Position numbers and translations under genes: made by a program. The notes below the pieces were generated by a model. That model made no database searches. It saw nothing but the letters and a program-made list of their open reading frames with translations, and was not told where the DNA came from. A stretch of DNA of 64,000 nucleotides from CAYOWK01 sp964407665. Lineage in GTDB: Bacteria > Pseudomonadota > Alphaproteobacteria > Caulobacterales > Hyphomonadaceae. Location: NCBI GenBank assembly GCA_964407665.1, contig CAYOWK010000012.1:21290-85289 (forward strand), given 5' to 3'. Below, in pieces: positions 37,177 through 45,774 of this stretch (positions within the stretch are counted from its first letter, which is position 1; every line of letters starts with the position of its first letter).

Positions 37177-37890
37177 TTGACTGTCGGTTCTGGCGAGGCG
37201 CAGCCCACCCGGCCGGTCTCCGCACGCACAAATGTCGAGCGCTCGGCCTCGACGCGGGAGAAGATCATCAACGCGGTGATCGCGATCCTGGTGGAGAGCG
37301 GCTACAGCAGTCTCACCAACGCCCAGATCACGCTGCGCGCCGGCATCAGCAGCGGCGCGCTCATGCACCATTTCCCGTCACGGACCGATCTGCTTGTCGC
37401 CTGCGTGGAGACCGCCTACGCCCGCCTCTGCGCCTTCCGGGAGCGCCAGCTGAGCAGGCTCGACCCCGGGCTGCCGCGTTTCCGCGCCATCATAGACCTC
37501 GCCTGGGCGACGGCCCGGATCCCCGAAGGCGTCGCGTGCAACGAAGTCCGCATCGGCGCCCGCAGCGATCCCGACCTTGCCTCGGCGACATCGGCGGCGC
37601 TTACCCGCATTGCAGACGACTATGGGCGCTTTGTCGGCCGCCTGATCCGCCAGGCCGGTCTTGAAGCCACCCACGAGCTACAGGGCCTGTCGTCAACGAC
37701 GGCCATGGCCGTGCGCTCGCTGGCGATCGACCAGCACACGTATTCCAACGGCCAGATGGTCGACAACATCCTTGTCAGCCTGCGGACCCTTCGCGAGCAG
37801 CTGATCATGGCCCAGCTGGGGCCAGGCGCCGGGCAGGACCCGCGCATTGCGTTTGTGGCCGTCGAGGACGCGCCGCTTCAGGCCGACTGA
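37177..37890 (+). CDS. TetR-family transcriptional regulator
   Basis: A 237-residue regulator. The DNA-binding domain starts ASTREKIINAVIAILVESGYSS and continues LTNAQITLRAGISSGALMHHFPSRTDLL, the standard TetR helix-turn-helix. The C-terminal ligand domain is all-helical and not assignable. TTG 37177 has a strong GGGAGG site seven bases upstream; ATG 37060 would add 39 Pro/Arg-rich residues that look non-coding. It is divergent from the repeat protease, so control of that gene is possible. It ends convergent with the SET gene nine bases away. Confidence 0.87.
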   Translation: MTVGSGEAQPTRPVSARTNVERSASTREKIINAVIAILVESGYSSLTNAQITLRAGISSGALMHHFPSRTDLLVACVETAYARLCAFRERQLSRLDPGLPRFRAIIDLAWATARIPEGVACNEVRIGARSDPDLASATSAALTRIADDYGRFVGRLIRQAGLEATHELQGLSSTTAMAVRSLAIDQHTYSNGQMVDNILVSLRTLREQLIMAQLGPGAGQDPRIAFVAVEDAPLQAD

Positions 37891-37899
37891 GGCGGCGGT

Positions 37900-38454
37900 T
37901 TAGGGTCGCCCGGCGCAGGCCGGGCACCGGCAGTTTGCGCCGATCTTGGCCTCGAAGAATTCGGTCCCGTAATTGTAGGCCAGCTCCTCGCCCGGCTCGA
38001 TGTCGCGCAGTGCGTCGATGAATATCTGCTCGCCCTCGATGTTGGCCTCACAGTTCGGCGCACAGGAGTGGTTGATGTAGCGGGCCCTGTTCCATCGCGG
38101 CGCCCCGTCAATCCATACGCCCTCTCCGATATCGAACAGGTAGGAGGAGCGGCTGACCTCGTAGGCGGCCTCGTCCAGCCTCACGCCGATATACTCTATG
38201 ACTCTGGAGCCTGCGGGGATGACCTCCTCCGCAAAGAGGCCCAGCCCCGCGCTGGCGCGCCGGACCTTCAACCGGAAACGGCTGTGACCGGCGTTGGCGG
38301 GGGGGAGCGTATCGGTCGCGTTCGGCAAGGAAACCCCGGCAGGAAACGTTTGGCGCCCAGAGATAGCGTGAAGCGACCACGGCGCCACGCGCAGATCAGC
38401 GCAGATGCGTCTGTGCAGGTCTGACGACGCAGTGTTGACCCCAGTCAAGTACAT
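37900..38454 (-). CDS. SET-domain protein (putative protein lysine methyltransferase)
   Basis: A SET fold with all hallmark motifs: RRASAGLGLFAEEVIPAGS near residue 65, VIEYIG, YLFDIGEGVWIDG, the catalytic RYINHSCAPNCEA, then DIEPGEELAYNYG and a post-SET Cys motif CRCPAC. The NHSCxPN pseudoknot and the Tyr of YNYG are the SAM/lysine-site residues of active enzymes. Most bacterial SET proteins resemble eukaryotic ones and some modify chromatin or ribosomal proteins; the target here is unknown. As annotated (184 residues) the ATG lies 26 bases from the divergent phaC start. TTG 38328, with a GGGG stretch upstream, would give 142 residues and leave room for promoters. Confidence 0.9.
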   Translation of the reverse strand: MYLTGVNTASSDLHRRICADLRVAPWSLHAISGRQTFPAGVSLPNATDTLPPANAGHSRFRLKVRRASAGLGLFAEEVIPAGSRVIEYIGVRLDEAAYEVSRSSYLFDIGEGVWIDGAPRWNRARYINHSCAPNCEANIEGEQIFIDALRDIEPGEELAYNYGTEFFEAKIGANCRCPACAGRP

Positions 38455-38480
38455 CGCGCCCGGCCGGGCGCTAATGGCTC

Positions 38481-40262
38481 ATGCCGTTCGATCCTTCCAG
38501 CAGGAATGAGGCCAATGCCTGGCGCGGCGCATCCGCACCGGAGTCGCATCGTCCCTCGCTGTCCGATCTGGACCGTGTCCTGCGCGGCAGGTTCGGGGCT
38601 GTTACCGGAGGCCAGTCGCCATGGGCGGCGTTTCAGGCGTGGGAGGACTGGGCCTTCCATCTCTCGGTGTCGCCGGGGCGGCAGATGGAACTGGCATGGC
38701 AGGCCTGGCAGGCGGCTGTAGCCCTTGTCCGCCAGACCGGCGACCGTCCGGCTGACGCGTGGGCTTTCCCCCCGCCCCATGGCGACCGCCGGTTCCGTCA
38801 TGACCCGTGGTCTCGCTACCCTTACAACTTCCTGGCGCAGACCCAGCTTGCCATGGAGGCGCAATGGCGCGCGGCGACGGACGGCGTGCGAGGCGTCGCC
38901 ACCCATCACCAGCGGCGGGTGGAGTTCATGGGACGCTTTATGCTCAATTGCATGGCGCCTGCGAACTTCCCCTGGAGCAATCCGGAGGTGATCGATGCCG
39001 CAATCCGCACGGGAGGCGCCAACTTCGTGCAGGGCGCTTCGCTGCTGGCTGAGGATGTCCGCCGCCTGAACAACGGCGAGAAGCTCGCGGGCCTGGATGG
39101 CTTCGTGGTTGGCCAGACGATGGGCGCGACGCCCGGAGAAGTTGTGTTCCGGAACGAGCTTTTCGAGCTGATCCAGTACGCGCCCCTGTCGGAGACGGTG
39201 CATGCCGAGCCCGTTCTGATCGTGCCGGCCTGGATCATGAAGTTCTACATTCTCGACCTCGAACCGGAGCAGTCGCTTGTCCGCTATCTCCTCGAGAATG
39301 GGCGTACCGTCTTCATCATGTCCTGGCGCAATCCAGGGCCGGACATGGCCGATACGGCGTTCGACTCCTACCGGTCCAGCGGCGTGATGGCCGCAATCGA
39401 TGAAGTCTGCCGGATCACGGGCGCCAGCAGGATTCACGCAGCAGGCTACTGCCTCGGCGGAACAGTCCTGGCGATTGCAGCGGCCGCGATGGACCGCGCC
39501 AATGACCAGCGCCTGAAGTCGCTGACATTCCTCGCCGCCCAGACTGACTTCGAGGAGGCGGGCGAGCTCATGATGTTCATAGACGAGAGCCAGCTCTCGC
39601 TTCTCGAAGACATGATGCGACTGGCAGGGTATCTGGATTCCCGGAACATGGCCGGAGCCTTCTACGCGCTGCGCGCCAACGAGATGGTCTTTTCCCGTTT
39701 TGTCGAGCGCTACCTTCTGGGGTCGCCGCCAGCGCCCTCGGCGCTCGACGCCTGGCTTGCCGACGCGACCCGCATGCCAGCGCGCATGCATGGCGAGTAT
39801 CTTCGAAAACTGTTCCTCGACAACGAACTCGCCCACGGCGCCTTTCGTGTTGGCGGTTCGGTTGTCGCGCTGAAGGACATTCATGCGCCCGTATTTGCGC
39901 TCGGAGCAGAGCGTGACCATATCGCGCCCTGGCAATCGGTGCAGAAGATCCAGCTCTACGGCGCCGCCGACACAACCTTTGTCCTGACGGGCGGCGGCCA
40001 CAACACCAGCGTTGTCAGTCCGCCCGGCAAGCCCGGCGCCTACTACTACGCCGAGGACCGTCCCACCCAGTGTCCGGACGACTATCTCGACGCTGATGCC
40101 TGGCTTGCGCGCGCCGGAAGGCGGGATGGATCGTGGTGGCCGGAGTGGCTCGCCTGGCTCGGCAGGAATTCCAGCGGCCGTCTCGTCGCGCCCCCCGTCG
40201 CCCGGCGGCGCGGACGTGAGCCCCGTGTGGCGGCTCCGGGCCAGTACGTCCATTTGCGCTGA
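38481..40262 (+). CDS. phaC: Polyhydroxyalkanoate synthase (PhaC)
   Basis: Polymerises hydroxyacyl-CoA into storage polyester. The 593-residue length fits class I enzymes. Visible: N-terminal PhaC_N region (FMGRFMLNCMAPANFPWSNP, GGANFVQGASLLAEDV), then the alpha/beta-hydrolase core with VPAWIMKFYILDLEPEQSLV and the nucleophile motif GYCLGG (Cys324). The catalytic Asp is in GAERDHIAPW and His in LTGGGHNTSVVSPP. Residues YYYAEDRP near the end are also typical. No phaA, phaB or phasin gene lies beside it, as often in alphaproteobacteria. It is divergent from the SET gene and followed by a small membrane protein. Confidence 0.94.
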   Translation: MPFDPSSRNEANAWRGASAPESHRPSLSDLDRVLRGRFGAVTGGQSPWAAFQAWEDWAFHLSVSPGRQMELAWQAWQAAVALVRQTGDRPADAWAFPPPHGDRRFRHDPWSRYPYNFLAQTQLAMEAQWRAATDGVRGVATHHQRRVEFMGRFMLNCMAPANFPWSNPEVIDAAIRTGGANFVQGASLLAEDVRRLNNGEKLAGLDGFVVGQTMGATPGEVVFRNELFELIQYAPLSETVHAEPVLIVPAWIMKFYILDLEPEQSLVRYLLENGRTVFIMSWRNPGPDMADTAFDSYRSSGVMAAIDEVCRITGASRIHAAGYCLGGTVLAIAAAAMDRANDQRLKSLTFLAAQTDFEEAGELMMFIDESQLSLLEDMMRLAGYLDSRNMAGAFYALRANEMVFSRFVERYLLGSPPAPSALDAWLADATRMPARMHGEYLRKLFLDNELAHGAFRVGGSVVALKDIHAPVFALGAERDHIAPWQSVQKIQLYGAADTTFVLTGGGHNTSVVSPPGKPGAYYYAEDRPTQCPDDYLDADAWLARAGRRDGSWWPEWLAWLGRNSSGRLVAPPVARRRGREPRVAAPGQYVHLR

Positions 40263-40287
40263 AGGCGCGGGATCAGACTGTCCAGCG

Positions 40288-40866
40288 ATGACCGACCCGA
40301 CGAATACCCCTGACAAGGCGCCTGCACTTGTGGAGCTTCGGCTCGAGTCGGCGGCCCAGTTGTTCGATCCATATGACCCGGTTCCGCTTCCCACGAGAGA
40401 TCTTGCGCCAGCCGTCGAGGGGTTCGTGGTGGGGTGGGCGCGCGAGCTGCCCGCTGATCGAGGGTTGCGTATCCGTATTCACCTGACCGAAGGAGAGGCA
40501 GGCGTCGATCGCGATCACCTGCGGCTGGCGGTGTCGCGGCATTTCGAGACGCGCGCGCAGCGGATCCGGGGCGACCGAGACCAGTTGCTGCGGGTCGGCC
40601 AGATATCGCTTGCCATCGGTCTGGCTGTGCTGGCGGTCTGCATGCTGGCGCGCCAGGCGTTGCATGCTGTGGTCGGAGGCGCTCTTGCCGATATCGGCGG
40701 CGAGGCGCTTCTCATCCTCGGATCGGTCGCCAACTGGAGACCGCTGGAGATCTTTCTCTACGACTGGTGGCCAATCGACCAGAAGCGCCGCCTGTTTGAG
40801 CGTCTGGCGCGCGCCGGGATCGAGATCATCCCTGACACGGGATCGAAGCGTGATCAGGCTGCTTGA
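40288..40866 (+). CDS. Hypothetical protein with two membrane segments
   Basis: 192 residues from ATG 40288, 25 bases after phaC. The N-terminal ~100 residues are charged and soluble (VELRLESAAQLFDPYDPVPL, LRIRIHLTEGEAG, LRLAVSRHFETRAQRI). Then come TM ISLAIGLAVLAVCMLARQAL, a second hydrophobic stretch GGEALLILGSVANWRPLEIF and a conserved-looking LYDWWPIDQKRRLFERL tail. I have seen similar unnamed proteins beside PHA or stress genes, but I cannot name a family. Probably co-transcribed with phaC. Confidence 0.7.
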   Translation: MTDPTNTPDKAPALVELRLESAAQLFDPYDPVPLPTRDLAPAVEGFVVGWARELPADRGLRIRIHLTEGEAGVDRDHLRLAVSRHFETRAQRIRGDRDQLLRVGQISLAIGLAVLAVCMLARQALHAVVGGALADIGGEALLILGSVANWRPLEIFLYDWWPIDQKRRLFERLARAGIEIIPDTGSKRDQAA

Positions 40867-40937
40867 CCGCGGTCAATCGCCCCGCGTCCGGGCGGCGCTC
40901 TGATGCTCAAACGGTCCAGCATCGAGGAGCACGGGAT

Positions 40938-41231
40938 ATGCCAACCACCACGAAGAGCGAGCACGCCAGCCACGAGGAAATCCTTCATAGCCTGCGCGAG
41001 CTCGGGGAGCACTTCCAGAAGAACGCCGGAGAGACATCCCAGAAGGCCGCCTCCACGCTCAGCCATGCGGCAGCCGATCTGCTTGAACAGTTTCGCGCGA
41101 AGGCCGGCCCGGTCGCCCGGTCTGCCGGCGAAACGGTTCGCGCCCACCCGGCGTCGGCCACCGCTCTCTTGGCAGTCGCCGTCGGTCTGATCGGACTGGC
41201 CATCGCCCAGGCCGGCAAGCACGAGGACTGA
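40938..41231 (+). CDS. DUF883/ElaB-like small membrane-anchored protein
   Basis: 97 residues from ATG 40938 (GGAG eight bases upstream). A charged helical N-terminus (HEEILHSLRELGEHFQKNAG) is followed by an amphipathic Ala-rich helix, and a single C-terminal TM (ASATALLAVAVGLIGLAIAQAG). This plan matches the ElaB/YqjD (DUF883) type of inner-membrane proteins, which in Escherichia coli bind ribosomes in stationary phase. Family assignment is by architecture only. Confidence 0.65.
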   Translation: MPTTTKSEHASHEEILHSLRELGEHFQKNAGETSQKAASTLSHAAADLLEQFRAKAGPVARSAGETVRAHPASATALLAVAVGLIGLAIAQAGKHED

Positions 41232-41235
41232 GAGG

Positions 41236-43563
41236 TCAGGCTGGGCGCTTGCTCGCCGCTGTGATCGGCCGGCCCCAAAAATCGACCAAGTCCGCGATCG
41301 GCATGGGACGGGCGAGATAGTAGCCCTGGATCAGGTCGGCGCCCATCGCCTGCAGGACAGCCATGCCCTCGGCTGTCTCGACGCCTTCGGCGACAACCGA
41401 CATGCCGAGACTGTGCGCGAGATCGATGGTGGACTTCACCAGAAGCGCGTCCGATCCGCCGCCGCCGACGCCCTGTATGAAGGCCTTGTCGATCTTGAGC
41501 TCCTGCGCCGGGATCATGCGCAGATAGGACAGCGAGGAGAGGCCCGAGCCATAGTCGTCGATGGAGATGCTGACGCCGGCCTTCGATATCTCGTTCATGA
41601 TCCGCAGCGCAAGATCGGGGTTCTCGATGACCGCCGTCTCCGTGATCTCGAAACAGATCTTCGCGCTGGCGCGGCTGATCTTCGTCAGCGCCTGGCTGGC
41701 GAAATCCTCGTTGGTGATCAGGCGACCGGAGACGTTGATCGAGAGGGTAGGGTCATGCCCCGCCTCGCGCATCCGTCTCTGGTCGAAGATAGCGCGATCG
41801 AGCACCCAGTCGGTGAGCGGCCGGATGTGCCCGGTTTCTTCGGCCATGCCGATGAAGCTGTCGGGCGAAATCATGCCGCGCTCCGGATGGCGCCAGCGGA
41901 TGAGCGATTCCGCGCTGCTGAGCAGGCCTTTGCGCAGATCGAATTTGGGCTGGTGGGCGAGGAACAGGTCTCCCCGGTCCAGACCGGAGATCATGCTGCT
42001 CATCAGGGAGAGGCCAGACGAGGGATCGCCATAGGCCTTGCGGTCGAAGAAAGCGGTTGAGTCCCGGCGCGCCCGCGCCTGTTCGAGCGCGACCTCGGCC
42101 CGTTCAAGCAGGGTCAGCGACGTGTCGCCGCCATCGCTGTCGCAGGAGACGCCAGCGGTTGCGTGGACATCGATCCGGTCGCCGCCCAGACGCAGCGGCT
42201 CTGAGACGACGCCGATGACCGAGGCCGCAATCTCCAGCGCCTCTTCACGGCTATGGGCGCGGAAGACCGCCGCAAGCTTGTCGGTGGCGATGCGGCCCAC
42301 GGCGAGGTTGGGGAAGTGCGCAGCAATCCGTGCGCCGGTCTCTGCAACCAGCCGCGCCGAAGCGGCGTGACCGATGGCGCTGCGCACATGCTGGAAACGG
42401 TCGATGCCAATGGCGACGCCAAAGACGGAGTCGGCCTCCGCCTCGCTGCGAATATCGACAAGCTCGCCCTCCAGGGCGCGCAGGTTGGGCAGACCGCTTT
42501 CGTCGTCATGGTGGACGAGGTGTACGATGCGTCGTTCGCGCGAGGCGATCTCGTCCGACATCACGTTGAAGTTGGACGCGAGTTCCGCAATCTCGTTGCG
42601 CCCGATCACTTCGACGGCTGCAAGTTCGCCTCGCGCTAGCCGGCCCGCCGCGCCGCGCAGGGCGGCAATCGGCCCTGTGACGCGTTTCGAGACGAACCAG
42701 CTGCCCGCGACCATCGCCGCGAGTCCCGCGATGCCGATGGCGAGGATCGTCAAAAGCATGGTGCGGTACTGAGACTTGATGGGGCCGAGCGAATACTCCA
42801 GCAGCAGCGAGACCTCGAGAGCCTCGCCGAACGGGCTGAGCGTCTTCACGCCTGCGATCGAGTCATTCTCCGGGATGCGCAGGAACAGGCGGGCGTTGGA
42901 GCGGTAGGCCCGGTCGGCAATTGTATCGCTGTCGAAGGCCAGCGTGTCGTCGCCGGGATCGATCGCTGTCCAGTCGCCCGCTCCATCGCGGACATAAAGG
43001 TGCGCGCGCAGCGGCATGGCCGACAGCGATTCCAGCTCTGCGAGGTTTGCCCCGCCGAGGCGCTGGCCGAAGACGACCCAGCCGATGGCGGTTGGCGCCC
43101 GGATCGGCGCCGCCACGGCCTGATAGGCCTGACCGCCGAGCATCAGCACGCCGCCCGGAGCTTCGTCGATCAGGGCCGGCAGAAGCGCCTCGCCCGCGCC
43201 GGAGGGCAGCGTCTCATCGAGGCTGACCACGCGTCCGTCGAGACCGACAATGAAGGCAGTGTCCAGCGCAAAGCGCGACTGGATATTGTCGAGCGCCGAG
43301 AGAATGGTTTCCTCGTCAGCGGTGGCGACCGCTTCGCGAAATCCGAAGTCACGCGCGAGAACGCCCGCCGTGTCGCCAAGCTGCTTCTGGCGCAGCTCCC
43401 AGAGCCGGTCGAAGATCGCCGAGGACGCCGTCATTTCGCTGCGGACGACGCGGTTCGAGTTGTCTTCGATTGCAAGATAGATTGCAGCCGCCAGCAGGCT
43501 CAGCACCAGCCCGAAGAGGGCGGCGTAGATGATGGTCAGTTCCGTGCTGAGGCGGCGAAACAT
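41236..43563 (-). CDS. Membrane c-di-GMP phosphodiesterase (sensor-HAMP-GGDEF*-EAL)
   Basis: A 775-residue protein. TM1 (YAALFGLVLSLLAAAIYLAI) and TM2 (MLLTILAIGIAGLAAMVAGSW) bracket a ~230-residue periplasmic sensor domain (FALDTAFIVGLDGRVVSLDE is cache-like). HAMP follows (SKRVTGPIAALRGAAGRLARGE), then a GGDEF-like domain with ATDKL at the active loop (inactive). The EAL domain has ESLIRW, INVSGR, FEITET, IDDYGSGLSSL, KIDKAF and VVAEGVE (likely active). It is followed upstream in transcription by the cupredoxin gene on the same strand (12 bases), so that gene and this one form a pair linking envelope redox state to c-di-GMP. Confidence 0.92.
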   Translation of the reverse strand: MFRRLSTELTIIYAALFGLVLSLLAAAIYLAIEDNSNRVVRSEMTASSAIFDRLWELRQKQLGDTAGVLARDFGFREAVATADEETILSALDNIQSRFALDTAFIVGLDGRVVSLDETLPSGAGEALLPALIDEAPGGVLMLGGQAYQAVAAPIRAPTAIGWVVFGQRLGGANLAELESLSAMPLRAHLYVRDGAGDWTAIDPGDDTLAFDSDTIADRAYRSNARLFLRIPENDSIAGVKTLSPFGEALEVSLLLEYSLGPIKSQYRTMLLTILAIGIAGLAAMVAGSWFVSKRVTGPIAALRGAAGRLARGELAAVEVIGRNEIAELASNFNVMSDEIASRERRIVHLVHHDDESGLPNLRALEGELVDIRSEAEADSVFGVAIGIDRFQHVRSAIGHAASARLVAETGARIAAHFPNLAVGRIATDKLAAVFRAHSREEALEIAASVIGVVSEPLRLGGDRIDVHATAGVSCDSDGGDTSLTLLERAEVALEQARARRDSTAFFDRKAYGDPSSGLSLMSSMISGLDRGDLFLAHQPKFDLRKGLLSSAESLIRWRHPERGMISPDSFIGMAEETGHIRPLTDWVLDRAIFDQRRMREAGHDPTLSINVSGRLITNEDFASQALTKISRASAKICFEITETAVIENPDLALRIMNEISKAGVSISIDDYGSGLSSLSYLRMIPAQELKIDKAFIQGVGGGGSDALLVKSTIDLAHSLGMSVVAEGVETAEGMAVLQAMGADLIQGYYLARPMPIADLVDFWGRPITAASKRPA

Positions 43564-43575
43564 CGTGAGCGCCCG

Positions 43576-44187
43576 TCAGTGGTGGGTTTTCGCCGCGACC
43601 GCAACAACCGCGGAGATCGCTGCCGGGGCTCCGCCAGCGGGCAGGGCGACGGTCACGATCTGGTCCTTCGATTTTGCTTCCGGATGCCAGACGATCAGCT
43701 GCGTTGCGCCGCCCGGGATGTCCTTGAGGATGACCTTGCCGGTCTCGTCGGTCTTTGCCGCCCAGGGCGTATCGACAACCCGAATGAACGCAACCATCTC
43801 ATCGTGGATGTTGCAGCCCAGCGCGGCCGTGCCCGCGACCTTCATGCGGACCGAACGTTTCTCTTCCTTGCCGTAGAGTTCCAGCTCGAACTTGTTGCCC
43901 TTCGAGAACGAGTAGACGTGGTGGCGGAAGCGGTCGAGATTGGGAAAGACGACCTCCGCGCCCACCGGCGCGATCAGGACGTACGGCGCGAACGTCTTGT
44001 CCTTCTGCGCGACTTCCAGCTTCCACGAGAAGGCAGGCTTCGGCGCTCCTGCAGGCGCGGGCAGGGTGACAACAGCGTTGGCGAGAGGCTTGCCGTCCGG
44101 CGTCGTCACGGTCACGGCCAGATCCGCCGCCCACGCCGAGCCGGAGATGACCGAAGACAGCGCGGCGGAGACGAGAAACCTGATCAT
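43576..44187 (-). CDS. Cupredoxin-like exported protein
   Basis: A 203-residue protein with signal peptide (LVSAALSSVISGSAWA). It looks like the 'methylamine utilisation protein' cupredoxins: VTVTTPDGKPLANAVVTLPA, then GAEVVFPNLDRFRHHVYSFS (His ligand) and GCNIHDEMVAFIRVVDTPW (Cys, His and Met ligands). The H...C-x-x-H-x-x-M pattern fits a type-1 copper site. A C-terminal carboxypeptidase-regulatory-like part (DETGKVILKDIPGG) follows. No methylamine dehydrogenase genes are near, so the name should not be taken as function. Confidence 0.85.
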   Translation of the reverse strand: MIRFLVSAALSSVISGSAWAADLAVTVTTPDGKPLANAVVTLPAPAGAPKPAFSWKLEVAQKDKTFAPYVLIAPVGAEVVFPNLDRFRHHVYSFSKGNKFELELYGKEEKRSVRMKVAGTAALGCNIHDEMVAFIRVVDTPWAAKTDETGKVILKDIPGGATQLIVWHPEAKSKDQIVTVALPAGGAPAAISAVVAVAAKTHH

Positions 44188-44352
44188 GACGCTTCATACC
44201 ATGAGCACGTTACTCGCCCGTAAAACGGAACCTGCACTTGCTATAAACAACGATGGCTTGGGAGTTGTTTAACCACGTCCTCCGACAGTGGCCCTGCTCG
44301 AAGCGTCCCGGACCTCCCCGGTTCGCGAAAGCCGGGGCGCCCGGGAGGAAGC

Positions 44353-45243
44353 ATGTCGTCTGGATTGCGCGCCCTTGTCTGCACAGTTGTATCGGTCGCC
44401 GGGCTGGCCGCGGGTTCAGGCGCCGCGAACGCGCAGGGCCTGGAGACAGGCGGCAAGCTGAGGCTCACGCGTGGCGTCTCCACGCTTGAAGGGCAGGGCG
44501 GCGGCGGACTGTCGCCGTGGGCGCTGATCACCGGCAACGAGACGGACCGGGGCGTCGGCGCGACAGCGCACGTCACGGTGGTTCAGCTGCCGGACTACAG
44601 CTTCCAGTCGTATGGCGCCGCGCTCGGGCTCTACGACCGCCTCGAGCTGTCCTACACGCGCCAGGAATTCGACACGGAGGATGTGGGCGCCGCCCTCGGG
44701 CTCGGACAGGGGTTCACGTTTGGCCAGGACGTCATTGGCGCCAAGCTGCGTGTGGCGGGCGACGCCGTCTACGATCAGGACAGGTGGATGCCGCAAATCG
44801 CCGTGGGCGCGGTCTGGAAGCAGAACGACCAGGGCGGCGTGGTGCGCGCTGTCGGCGCCAGCGACGATGAAGGCTGGGAGGTCTACGCCTCCGCCACCAA
44901 GCTGCTCCTCGACCACAGCCTGCTACTGAACGGGACGGTGCGCCTCACCAACGCCAACCAGACCGGACTGCTCGGCTATGGCGGCAACCTGAATGACGAC
45001 CACGAGCTGCAGGCCGAGGCGTCTGTCGGCTACATGCTGAACCGCAGCCTGGTCGTGGGCGCCGAATACCGGATGAAGCCAGACAATCTCGCCATCGCAA
45101 AGGAAGACGACTGGTTCGACGTCTTTGCGGCGTGGGCGTTGACCGACAATCTGACACTGACCGCCGCCTATGTGGACCTTGGCTCCATCGTGACGTTCGA
45201 GGAGCAGCGCGGTCTCTATGTTTCCCTTCAGGCCGGCTTCTGA
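44353..45243 (+). CDS. DUF3034 outer-membrane barrel-like protein
   Basis: 296 residues with signal peptide (CTVVSVAGLAAGSGAANAQG). The mature start TGGKLRLTRGVSTLEGQGGG is the DUF3034 hallmark, followed by GLYDRLELSYTRQEFDTE, GLGQGFTFGQDVIGAKLR and many alternating strands ending in aromatic SLQAGF, so an outer-membrane barrel is likely. ATG 44353 has GGAGG five bases upstream. It is divergent from the cupredoxin gene and leads the truncated haemoglobin gene by 11 bases. The conserved pairing suggests a common envelope function that is not known. Confidence 0.87.
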   Translation: MSSGLRALVCTVVSVAGLAAGSGAANAQGLETGGKLRLTRGVSTLEGQGGGGLSPWALITGNETDRGVGATAHVTVVQLPDYSFQSYGAALGLYDRLELSYTRQEFDTEDVGAALGLGQGFTFGQDVIGAKLRVAGDAVYDQDRWMPQIAVGAVWKQNDQGGVVRAVGASDDEGWEVYASATKLLLDHSLLLNGTVRLTNANQTGLLGYGGNLNDDHELQAEASVGYMLNRSLVVGAEYRMKPDNLAIAKEDDWFDVFAAWALTDNLTLTAAYVDLGSIVTFEEQRGLYVSLQAGF

Positions 45244-45254
45244 GGAGCGCCCCG

Positions 45255-45767
45255 ATGAACGCCATCGCCCGCAAGTTGTCCCTCGCCGCCACTGCTCTCC
45301 TGCTGGCTGGGGCCGCTGTCGCCCAGTCCGCGCCGGCCGTCCCGCCGGGCGAGACGGAGGTCGATCCCTACACCATCTCCAACAACAACGCGGGCGCCGG
45401 TCCGATCACCGATCCAGCTGTCTGGAAGGCGTTCGGCGGCTCTGAGGGCGTCTCGCGCATTGTCGACGATCTCGTCGAGCGCGTTCAGGCGGATCCGCGC
45501 ATCTCGAAGATCTTCGAGGCGTCGGACTTCGTGCGCCTGCGCCGGACGCTGAAGGAGCAGGTCTGCTACGTCCTTGGCGGCGGCTGCGACTACACCGGGC
45601 GCGACATGAAGAGCGTCCACCTCGACCACGGCGTCTCGGTCGCCGAGTTCAACGCGCTGGTCGAGCTGCTGCAGAAGTCGATGGACAAGGAGGGCGTGCC
45701 CTTCGCAATGCAGAACCGTCTGATCGCCAAGCTCGCGCCGATGAAGCGGGACGTGGTCGTCAGGTAG
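45255..45767 (+). CDS. Exported group 1 truncated haemoglobin
   Basis: A 170-residue protein whose first ~23 residues are a signal peptide (LSLAATALLLAGAAVAQS). The globin part starts AFGGSEGVSRIVDDLVERV and has RISKIFEASDFVRLRRTLKEQV, a CYVLGGGCDYTGRDM segment and the proximal-His region KSVHLDHGVSVAEFNALVELL. Two Cys (CYVLGGGC) could form a disulphide in the periplasm. Truncated haemoglobins usually act in the cytoplasm on O2 or NO; an exported one suggests NO/O2 handling or electron transfer in the periplasm with the cupredoxin next door. Confidence 0.9.
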   Translation: MNAIARKLSLAATALLLAGAAVAQSAPAVPPGETEVDPYTISNNNAGAGPITDPAVWKAFGGSEGVSRIVDDLVERVQADPRISKIFEASDFVRLRRTLKEQVCYVLGGGCDYTGRDMKSVHLDHGVSVAEFNALVELLQKSMDKEGVPFAMQNRLIAKLAPMKRDVVVR

Positions 45768-45774
45768 AGGGCGA

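Noticed and set aside
38445..40394. A 649-residue frame antisense to phaC
   Set aside because: Covers both the phaC gene and its divergent promoter; phaC has complete catalytic motifs.
43576..44187. A methylamine utilisation role for the cupredoxin
   Set aside because: The similarity is to a loosely named protein family; no methylamine dehydrogenase or maturation genes are in the window.
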